64,000 nucleotides of DNA from Nannochloropsis oceanica (taxonomy: Eukaryota > Sar > Eustigmatophyceae > Eustigmatales > Monodopsidaceae): assembly GCA_004519485.1 (NCBI GenBank), contig CP038112.1, forward strand, positions 682,001 to 746,000, given 5' to 3'. Every line of letters begins with the position of its first letter. The first letter of the stretch is position 1. Shown one piece after another: positions 21,501 through 31,100 of this stretch. The position numbers and the translations under genes are program-made. A model generated the notes under the pieces. It was not told the DNA's origin. It saw only the letters and a list, made by a program, of their open reading frames with translations, and ran no database searches.

Positions 21501-24230
21501 GCACCATCCCCTCCTTAACCAGCATCCTGCTCGGATCACCCAACAAGGAAAAGGAACCCGAACCTCCCTCGTCTTCTCCCAGGAAGACAATCCTGGAAGC
21601 CAAGCGGTGCATGATGCGCTTTTCGCGCTCGTTTGGAGGGGGGCGAGGGAGGAATGGGCATGGCCTACGGAGCACGTGTGAGGCACGGAGGGAGTGCGAG
21701 CGGTCGAGGGCTGCATTGTCGACCACCTGGTGGGCGTTATTGGGGGCAGCTTGACCGCTGCTGTCGATGTGAGTATTGCCATTGCTGCTGCTGGTGCTGC
21801 TGCCGATATCCCTGATGCCGCTGCTGTTGATGAGGGCAGTGGTCGGGTTCATGTGACGGCTGATGGGGTTGCTGCCACTGTTGGTGGTGCTGCTGCCGAT
21901 ATCCCTGATGCCGCTGCTGTTGATGAGGGCAGTGGTCGGGTTCATGTGGCTGCTAATGGGGTTGTTGCCACTGCTGGTGCTGTTGGTGCCGATATCCCTG
22001 ATGCCGCTGCTGTTGATGAGGGCAGTGGTCGGGTTCATGTGACGGCTGATAGGGTTGTTGCCACTGCTGGTGCTGTTGGTGCTGTTGCTGCCGATATCCC
22101 TGATGCTGCTGCTGCTGTTGAGGGCAGTGGTCAGGTTCATGTGGCTGCTAATGGGGTTGCTGTCACTGCTGGTGCTGCTGCCGATATCCCTGATGCTGCT
22201 GCTGCTGTTGAGGGCAGTGGTCGGGTTCATGTGGCTGCTAATGGGGTTGTTGCCACTGCTGGTGCTGCCGCCGATATCCCTGATGCTGTTGAGGGCAGCA
22301 ATCGGATTCTTGCTACTGCTGCCCAAGGACGTTGAAGGTGCAGAAATAGTACTGCCACCGTTAATGCTGGGAAGGCGGCGGGAGGGAAGGCTGGACAAGG
22401 AGGGCGCGCCTCCTCCTCCTGTTCCTGCCCTTGGCCTTCCCGTGGCAGCAGATGACGGTTTTGGGAGGGAAGATGAAGCAAAAAAATTGATCGCGGAAGA
22501 CCCTGCAGCCGCTGATCTTGCCGATGTTTTTGCGGCTTCTCGCTCCTGCTGCTCCTTCTCCTGCTGCTGTGACTGCTGCTGTGACTGTTGCTGTGACTGC
22601 TCCTCCTGCTGCTGCTGTGGCTGCTGCTGTGACTGCTGCTGTGGCTGCTGTTGCTGTGACTGCTCTTCCTGCTGCTGCTGTGGCTGCTGCTGTGACTGCT
22701 GCTGTGGCTGATCTTGCTCGTTATGCTGGTGCTGGTGCTGCTTTGGCGGCTGTCGCAAGGGGGATGCAATCGATAGTCCTCGTGATATGCTACTCAGGGC
22801 CTTAGAGGCGGTGGCGCCAAGGCGTAGATTAAGGGTGGGATGCATGCTGACTTTGACGTTGGCTCTGCGGGTAACCGTGGGGAAGGCTTGCCTATTGTTG
22901 CTTTCGGGCTTGGAGGTATTCTGAAGAAGGCTGTTTTCTCGGCCCGGGGTATGCAGGCCAAGGGGTTTTTCCATGTTGGGAGGGGCTGGGCTGCTATCGC
23001 TTTCGGGCTTGGAGGTATTCTGAAGAAGGCTGTTTTCTCGGCCCGGGGTATGCAGGCCAAGGGGTTTTTCCATGTTGGGAGGGGCTGGGCTGCTATCGCT
23101 TTCGGGCTTGGAGGTATTCTGAAGAAGGCTGTTTTCTCGGCCCGGGATATGCAGGCCAAGGGGTTTTTCCATGTTGGGAGGGGCTGGGCTGCTATCGCTT
23201 TCGGGCTTGGAGGTATTCTGAAGAAGGCTGTTTTCTTGGCCCGGGGCATGCAGGCCAAGGGGTTTTTCCATGTTGGGAGGGGCTGGGCTGCTATCGCTTT
23301 CGGGCTTGGAGGTATCATGAAGAGAGCATTTTTCTTGGTCTAGGGCATGAAGACCGAGGGGGGTTCTCGTGATGGGAGGGGCTGGGCTGCTATCGCTTTC
23401 GGGGCTGGAGATGATAGAGGAGTCCTCTTCGTCTAGGGCATGAAGACCAAGGGGGGTTCTCGTGATGGGAGGGGCTGGGCTGCTATCGCTTTCGGGGCTG
23501 GAGATGATAGAGGAGTCCTCTTCGTCTAGGGCATGAAGACCGAGGGGGGTTCTCGTGATGGGAGGGGCTGGGCTGCTATCGCTTTCGGGCTCGGAGATGA
23601 TAGAGGAGTCCTCTTCGTCTAGGGCATGAAGACCAAGGGGGGTTCTCGTGATGGGAGGGTCTGGGCTGCTATCGCTTTCGGGGCTGGAGATGATAGAGGA
23701 GTCCTCTTCGTCTAGGGCATGAAGACCAAGGGGGGTTCTCGTGATGGGAGGGGCTGGGCTGCTATCGCTTTCGGGCTCGGAGATGATAGAGGAGTCCTCT
23801 TCGTCTAGGGCATGAAGACCGAGGGGGCTGTAGTCTGTTTTATGGACAGGAGGGAGGGAGGTAGTTAGAAAGCATAAAAGGGAAAAAAGAAAGAGGTAGA
23901 AGAAACATGAGTAATTAATACGTAATTTTCGTGTTCATGCGTGGAAGAGACTCAAAGTGTATGTCCAATCTCTTGACCAAGAGAAATGATGGAGGGAGGG
24001 AGAGCTCTGAGGATTGAGTCAAGCAGCACATACTTGGGGAACCACGCCGTCTTACAACACGCATATAATGTACAGGTATGTGTACATATAGCAACATGTG
24101 TGTTGCCGACGAGTCAAAGGTGAAAGAAGGGTAGTGCATCGATCATCTCCTTACCATTGTCTATGCTGCTGCTTTTGGGGGAGGGATGCTTGCTCTCTCC
24201 CCGTCCTGCAACCAGGTCGATGTCTTCCAT
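18571..24230 (-). CDS. Repeat/PH/ankyrin/FYVE-like protein ending in an R-SNARE-like motif
   Basis: Three exons with matching phases: 24230-24155 (MEDIDLVAGRGESKHPSPK...), 23834-18964 and 18699-18571, giving about 1,691 residues. Order: about 9.5 copies of a 33-residue repeat (26-340, LGLHxxxxEDS...PESDSSPAPP), polyglutamine (393-460), six copies of an IRDIG...NPISSHMNPTTAL repeat (528-708), a PH domain (about 796-916, MLVKEGMVLKKG...HLLLFSDCLLV), ankyrin repeats (about 1003-1291, ETPLHVAARFGQIGIVKLLL), a FYVE-like zinc domain (about 1480-1541, four C-x2-C pairs, with RRQCCQACG where FYVE has R(R/K)HHCRxCG), then QAQSMMDENMILMQ|ERGEKL across the last intron, followed by DRMTYKTERMKKGAMDFAE and a KKWWEF end. 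The last part matches the VAMP-type R-SNARE core, with Arg at the zero-layer position (ERxxKL), but no membrane anchor follows. Likely an endosomal tether or fusion regulator; function is inferred. Confidence 0.85.
21780..22330 (-). repeat. Coding minisatellite, about 90-bp unit, about six copies
   Basis: Tandem copies inside the FYVE/SNARE gene encoding IRDIGSST...NPISSHMNPTTALINSS units of about 27-33 residues. On the plus strand they appear as repeated GATATCCCTGATGCTGCTG and GGGCAGTGGTCGGGTTCATG. Unit lengths vary by whole codons, so the frame is kept. Confidence 0.85.
22880..23834 (-). repeat. Coding minisatellite, 99-bp unit, about 9.5 copies
   Basis: Each unit encodes 33 residues. The copies nearer the start (about 23340-23834) read LGLHALDEEDSSIIS(S/E)PESD; the later copies (about 22900-23340) read LGLHTPGRENSLLQNTSKPE. 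Within each block copies are nearly identical, which points to two rounds of recent homogenisation. The antisense strand is also open through the later block, which explains a 167-codon plus frame there; I consider that a shadow. Confidence 0.9.
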
Positions 24231-25156
24231 GGGCCTCGACGTGCTGCCCCAAGTGCCAGAGCCGTGAGGATGCGGGAGAGCCGACCAGAATAGGAACTGT
24301 GATTATTAAGAGGGCACAGAAGGAGGGAGAGACAAATGTGAGCTCCAGAAGGACAGCACAGGATTCTCCGACGTCTTCCGTCATATTGTCAGACACCAAT
24401 TTGAGGGATATCTTTCGTTATACAGAATAGATCCCCCTGTTGGATATAGTGAATTGACGAGGAGGTGTGTGTCGACCTCGACAGCCTGTGCAAGGGGCCC
24501 ATCTAACTAACGTCAACGAGTGAGGGGAGAGGGGTCCCTCCGGTGCTTGGAGATAAGATTTGAAAATCTCAACGGCTGAATTGCTGTTGAGGGTGTGTTC
24601 GTCGACTCCCCGAGCCCCAAAAGAAGACGCTTGCAACGGCAATAAGCCAATTCAATGATAAAAAAGCCTCTATGTTACACTCATCATTTTCCCCTATTAC
24701 ATCCTTTGCCAATTGCTTCGTGTCTCATTAGCGTATCATGCTACCCGGTCCCAGGTGTTGGTCTGTCGTCATGCAGTATGAAGAGAGACTTTGGAACTCA
24801 AGTATATCGGCACTTTGATCGGCTTTGATTGAGCAATGACAATCAAAAAGTAGATTAGATGAAAAAAGCAGCCACCTGTATAACTTGCACTAGAAAGCAG
24901 GGCAGTAGGCCACATCCAAGAAATAAACCATAAAATACGATGGCTCCAAATTATTTTTATTATTATTTTTTATTTATGTGCTTGCCTTGCTTATAATCAT
25001 GCCATCATAACATGCGTATAATACTTGACTGCCTTCTTTTTGTTTACATGGATGCTTTTGAATCATTATCACAGTTGTTTTCAAAACATGCACATAGTCA
25101 AGGGGACAAGGGCATAAAGCCAGAACCCTTCCTTCCACTCCCCATCCTTTCTCTTC
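24231..25156. other. Intergenic; no gene seen
   Basis: Upstream flank of the FYVE/SNARE gene and 3' flank of the GH31 gene. AT-rich in its second half (24650-25080), with a TTATTATT run near 24955-24980. No recognisable frame or RNA. Confidence 0.4.
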
Positions 25157-28100
25157 CTACTCTAAGGTAAGAAGCACCCGCACTACTTCCCTCCCTCCGT
25201 CACTCCCTCCCTCCGTCCCTCTTTTCATTCCCGACGACGTCACTCGCAGCCAAAATACCCCCTGCTCCTCCTCGTCCATTGCCCACAAATCCTCCCCTCC
25301 CTCCTTCCGGCCACTATCCCATCCGTCTTCATCAACATGAACAACGTGCCTCCATCCCCCTCCATCCCCTCCGTCCGCCTGCCTGATGTCCACCACATGC
25401 CCTCCCTCTTTCCCACCCACGTCAGAAGACAGCCGTTTCACCCCTCTTACACTCCATCCTCCCTCCCTCCCTCCCTCCCTCTTCCCCAAAGGCATCCGTA
25501 ACGGCAATGCCAGCTGTAAGATAAATGTGTTCGAGAACGGCGCATCCGATGCAGAGGGCGGAGAAAAAGTGCAGAGGAGGGAGGACGCGATGGAGGACGA
25601 GAGGGAAGACGCGGGATAGGGATGAATGGTGTAGGCGCCCCCATCCCATTGCGGGCCAGATGTGGAGCTGTTAATGTCGTGCGTTTTGTTTATGTTGTAG
25701 AGGCCGTCAGCTTGTCCGAGTGAGCAATCCCCTCCCTCCCTCTCTCCCTCCCTCCTTCCATACTTCCTCTTCATGTGCGTGTCAGTACATGCAAAGGGCA
25801 TCCCACACCCTCACTCTCTTCCTCCCTCCCTCCCTCCCTTCCTCACCTCAATCCCTCATCGAGCCACGCCCACAAATGAAGCACATGCCGCATCGTCCCG
25901 TACCTCCTCCTCCTCCTCTTCCCTCCCTCCCTCCCTCCCTCTTCCTTTTTCCCTTCCTCCTCCTCCTCCTCGCTCATGCACCACACCGATGGGTCCAGCG
26001 TGGGTACTATCGTCCCTGCCCGGACAAAGACAGGCAACGTATCGATAGGAGCCGCCACAGAAACGGACTTGAGGAGGGGAGGGAGGGAGGGAGGAAGGGA
26101 GGGAGGGACGGTCGGTGGGAAGAAGGGGGTGAGTGAGGGAGTGAGGCAGGGCGGGAGGGAGGGAAGGAGGGAATAGCTCCATGTGTAGTACCTTAAGAGG
26201 CGAGGAAAATTGATTCAACAGTGAAGCTGCACACAAAACGGACACATCGAGGTCTAGCCCTCCCTCCCTCCCACCCTTCCTCCCCCCCTCCCTCCCTTAC
26301 CTGTCCCCCCTTCCACAAGCGCTGTCTCCCCGCAATCCGGAAACGACCGTCGTCCTCCTCGTACCTCAGCCCGCTCGACACGTCCATCCATTCGTTGGAG
26401 GAGGAGGGTGAGGGAGGGAGGGAGGGAGGGAGGGTTTTGTGGCAGTCGAGGGGGAGGTAGACGACTTGGATGCTTTGATTGGGGAGGAGGACGGGAGCGA
26501 GGAGGAGGGAGGGACCGAGGAGGTACTGGGAGTCGGCGACGGTAGGGTTGGACCAGGCCTGAAGGGAGGGAGGGAGGGAGGGAGGACAGAGTGAGTGAGG
26601 AGGAGGGAGGGGTGCAGAAAAACACCACGAAACGCGGGGGGTAACAAAGAATAACAATGATGGCACAGCCACAAAATGCTGCTTGAGAGCTCTTGTCCCT
26701 CCCTCCCTCCCTCCCTCCCTCCCTCCCTCTCTCCCTACCTTGCTATCACCCGGGAAGGAGAGGAGGTGGTGTCGTAACAGGGGCAAGCCTGTGGTGTGGG
26801 CCTCCAGAGCTGCCGTGTAGAGGTAGGGAAAGAGGGCCGTACGGAGCTTGGCAAACTGAGAGGGAGGGAAGGAGGGAGGGAGGGAGGGAAGGAGGGAGGG
26901 AGGGAGGGAGGGAGGGAAGGAGGGAGGAAAGGGAACTTAAGTACAGGGCGCCTTGAACTCAACTTCCTCTTCCCTCCATTCCTCTCTTTCCTCTTCCTCC
27001 CTCCCTCCCTCCCTCCCTCCCTCCCTCCCTCCCTCCCTCACCTTCCTGTACACCCTGGAGCCTTCCTCCGAGTCATGGACGTGTGTCTTCGGAAGCTTAA
27101 ACAGCGAGGTGCCGCCTGTCTGTGTATGCATCATGCCCGAGGCCACGCCCACCTGAGGGAGGGAGGGAGGGAAGGAGACGGAGAATTTAAGGAAAAATCA
27201 TGTACTCATGCATGAGCCGCAGCAGCCGTTTAGCGACAAGCCTTTTCCCTCCCTTCCACCCTCCCTCCCTCCCTCCCTCCCTCCCTCCCTCCCTCCCTCC
27301 CTTACCGCTGTCCACCGCAGCCACAGCTCTTCAGAGGGCGGCTCTTCCCACACGAAGCCCCCAATATCCGACCCGGAGAATGGAATCCCGCTCAAGCCCT
27401 AGGAGGGAAGGGTGGGAGAGAGGGAGGGGGGGAGGTGAGAAATTCATATCGAATGCCTCCTTCGCCCCCTCTCTCCCTCCCTCCCTCCCTCCTCCTTACT
27501 AGTGTCAGCTGGGCCTTGACCTGGGCGGCCAGCCCACTGTCCTTATCCCACCCTGCGTACGGATCACCTGTAAGGGCAGGGAGGGAGGGAGGGAAAGAGA
27601 ACTCGTCAGAACGATCAATTACCGTCCTTCCTTCTTGTCTTCCCTCCCTCCCTCCCTCCCTCCGTCCCTCCCTCCCTCCCTCTCTTATGCAAGCTTGTGT
27701 ACCCTCCCCTGTAGGGACAGTAGAGAGACGTATCTTCCCTCCCTCCCTCCCTCCCTCCCTCCCTCCCTCCCTCCCTCCCTCCCTTCCTCCCTCCCTCCCT
27801 CCTTCCCTCCCTCCCTCCTTCCCTCCCTCCCTCTCTCCCTCCCTCCCTCTCTCCCTCCCTCCCTCCTTCCCTCCCTCCCTCCCTCCCTCCCTCCCTCCCT
27901 CCCTCCCTCCCTCCCTCCTCCCTCCTTCCTTCCTTCCCTCCCTCCCTCCCTCCCTCCCTCCCTCCCTCCGTCCGTACCTGTCCAATGCGCCCACATCCAG
28001 GCTTGGGAGCCCGTGTATCCGCTTCGGACGTAATACAAAAATGGAGGCGCGAAACGAGGGTCGGAGGTAGGAGGCTGCTTGCTCTGGGGGGTGGGTGGGA

Positions 28101-31100
28101 GGAAGGAAGGAAGGGAGGAAGGAAGGGAGGGAGGGAGGGAGGGAGGGAGGGAGGGAGGGAGGGAGGGAGGGAGGGAGGGTGTGGTTTACGTAGGAAGGTC
28201 GGCAGTGGCAGCTTGCTTGCTTTCAAACACCTCCCTCCCTCCCTCCCTCCCTCCCTCTCGTCCTCCCTCCCTCCCTCCCTCCCTCCTCCCCCCACCCCCC
28301 TCCTGCCTCACCATAAAGAAATCGAAGGCCGCCCGCTGGTACTGGAGAGGGTAGAGATTATGGGCCGCTGCCCCCGAGAGGCGGGAGTACGTGAGCGTGT
28401 GTGGTGACACGTACTCTCCATAATCGTACATCCACCCGCTGAAGCCTGGGAGGGAGGGAGGGAGGGAGGGAGGGAGGGAAAGGGAGGGAGGGAGGGAGGG
28501 AAAGTGTGTCTCCCTAGTCGTACATCCACCCGCTGGCGCCGGCCATGGAGGGAGGGAGGGAGGGAGGGAGGGAGGGAGGGAGGGAGGGCACCCACCGAGG
28601 TCCAGCCCCTCCTGCATCTTGGCTTGGAACCATGCCGTGGTGTTGGGGTGGGAGAAATCGAGGAGGGAGGCGTAGAAGGCATCCGGGCCTGCGCCCTTGT
28701 AGGCGAATGTGTAGAGGGAGCCGTTGGGCCGGTGGAGGAAAAAGTTGTCACGCTCGCACTGGAGGGAGGGAGGGAGGGAGGGAGGGAGGGAGGAAGAGGA
28801 CGGGAGGGGGAGGAAAAGTGATTGCTCGGGTGCTTTGAAGCTCCATGTTTTCCTCCCTCCCTCCCTCCCTGCCTCCCTCCCTACCTCCTGGTATTCCGGT
28901 GTATAGCGTTGGTCCAACATGGAGTTAAAGTAAGCCACAGGCATCAGGCCTGCTGCCCGGACCTGAGGGAAGGAGGGAGGGGGAAGGGGGTAATATGGAT
29001 ACCTCTACGTAAACATGAATACCTTCACCTCTCGGGCGGGCGGCACGGCCTCTCTTTCCCTCCTTTTTTCCCTCCCTACCTCCTCCCCTCTCTCTTCGCG
29101 CATTAATTTCACCATGCCATCTCCCTCAACTTCCCCTTCCCCAGGAGGGATCAATCAAGCTCGGCCTCCCTCCCTCCCTCCCTCCCCCCCTCTCCTCCCT
29201 CCCTCTCTTCCTCTCTCCCTCCCTCCCTCCCTACCCGCGCATTCCGCCTCCTGATCTCCTTCTCATTACCCTTCTCGCTGCCCAGGGGGAAAAAATGGAC
29301 CGGGTCAATGGCCACAGAGCTGGAGGGAGGGAGGGGGGGAGGGAGGGAAGGGGGGAGGGAGGGAGGGGCAAGAGGAAGGGTGTAGCAAAAAAATGTGAGC
29401 GAAAGAAATGAAGAGGAGGCAGAGCACTTAAATGCACTCCTTCACCCCCTCCCCACTTCCATCAGTGAGTAATAAAATAAATGGAATGCATGAACGAATG
29501 AATCAATAAAACAATTAATTAATCGATAAATCATACTTTCAATAAATAAAAAACTAAATATATCAATAAATCAATGAATTACCTGGGTATGTCCAGCGCC
29601 TGGAACCTGACGAGGGCCTCCTCAAAGGAGGTATCATTAAATTCATTCGCGAATTGATTCCAGCACCCGAACTGATATTTGGGGGGGATCAGGGAGCGGC
29701 GGGGGGCTAGGGAGGGAGGGAGGGAGGGAGGGAGGACAAGGTGAGGTGCAACACGTCAAAAAGTCCGTTTCCCCCCGTATTTTTTTATCGATCCTCCCCT
29801 CTCGTCTTCCTTCCCTCCTTCCCTCCTTCCCTCCTTCCCTCGACACCAAGCAACAGCGGGGCCCTCCCTCCCTCCCTCCCTCCCTCCCTCCCTCCTTTGG
29901 CACCTACCGACAACGGGACCGGTGAAGAGGGAAAGAGACTCCGCCGGTGTCTGGCCCAAGAAGAGGAGGACTTGAGTGGAAAGGCTCTCCACCTGGGTGC
30001 CGAGGGAAGGAGGGAGGGAGGGAGGGAGGGAGGGAGGGCATGAATGCCACAGGCGGGAAGGAAGAAATGAGGGAGGGAGGGAAGGAGAGAGGGGGGGAGG
30101 GGGAGAGGAGAGAGGGTGGCGTCCGGACGTACCAGGAAGTCGAAAGCAGGCCTGCCCTCCTCCTCCTCCTCCTCCTCCTCCTCTTCCTCCTCCTCGTCCT
30201 CCTCTATTCCATTTGGGGGAGACAAGACACTTCTTATCCTCCTCATCCTCTCTTCCCTTACCACCCCTCCCTCCCCTCTTCCCTCCTTCATCGCCGCCGA
30301 CACCCCCCCCTCACTTTCCCCCTCCTTCCTCTGGTACTCTCTCCGTTGCTCCTTACTGTCCAAGCGCCAGTCGGAGCGGTAAGTTGTATTGAGGAGGAGG
30401 CCGTAGCCCCGGGAGGAGAGGAGGAAGGGAATGGGCACGTCTGGAGGGAGGGAGGGAGGGAGGGAGGGGGGTTTTCAAAATGGTGGGGATGGCCAGAGAA
30501 GACAAAGTCTCCCCCCTCTCCCCCCTCCCTCCCCCCCTCACTCCCTCCTTACAGGTCGATCTCTCCTTCGGGAGACGCACTTCCTTCCCCAGCACCCACG
30601 ATCCATCCTCCGCCCAGCAGTATAGCTCGTGTCCTCGTTTGTTGGTGGTGCCGGCGAACCTGAGGAGGGAGGGAGGGAGGGGGGGAGGGGGGAAGGAGTG
30701 GATACATGGGCCAATGGATAGATGTCCGCCCCTCCCTCCCTCCCTTCCTCCCTCCCCCCCCTCCTCACCGCTCCCCGAAGCCAAAGAGCCCTTCCTCTAC
30801 CCCGCCCTCCATCGCTTCCTCAATCGCCCAGGCCATGCCTAGCCGGTTTGCCACGAGCGTGCTGCTGCCTGTGTGAGGAAGGAGGTGGGAGAAGGAGGTG
30901 GAAGACATGTATGTATACGTATATATAATAATAATAGTAATAATTCTTATAATTTCATCAACATAATGTACAGGTCGGTAAAGGAAGAACGAGGAAATGA
31001 AGTCATGCATCAAGTGGAGAGGGAAAAAGGGAGGCAGGAGGAATCCACTCGGCTGTTGACATATATCGTACACTATACATAGACACACACGTGCAGTATA

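Noticed and set aside
22840-23343. 167-codon plus-strand frame of GFFHVGRG-type repeats
   Set aside because: Antisense shadow of the 33-residue repeat array in the FYVE/SNARE gene.
22880-23834. CRISPR-like array
   Set aside because: Contiguous 99-bp tandem repeat without spacers, in coding frame of a eukaryotic gene.
24151-24399. 82-codon minus frame starting MVSDNMTEDVG as the FYVE/SNARE first exon
   Set aside because: The neighbouring frame starting MEDIDLV uses the same donor and is the one that joins exon 2 in phase.
27392-28295. Long open frames of GREG and SLPP repeats on both strands
   Set aside because: Products of the six-frame-open (GGGA)n tract inside GH31 introns; the real exons are the short non-repeat islands.
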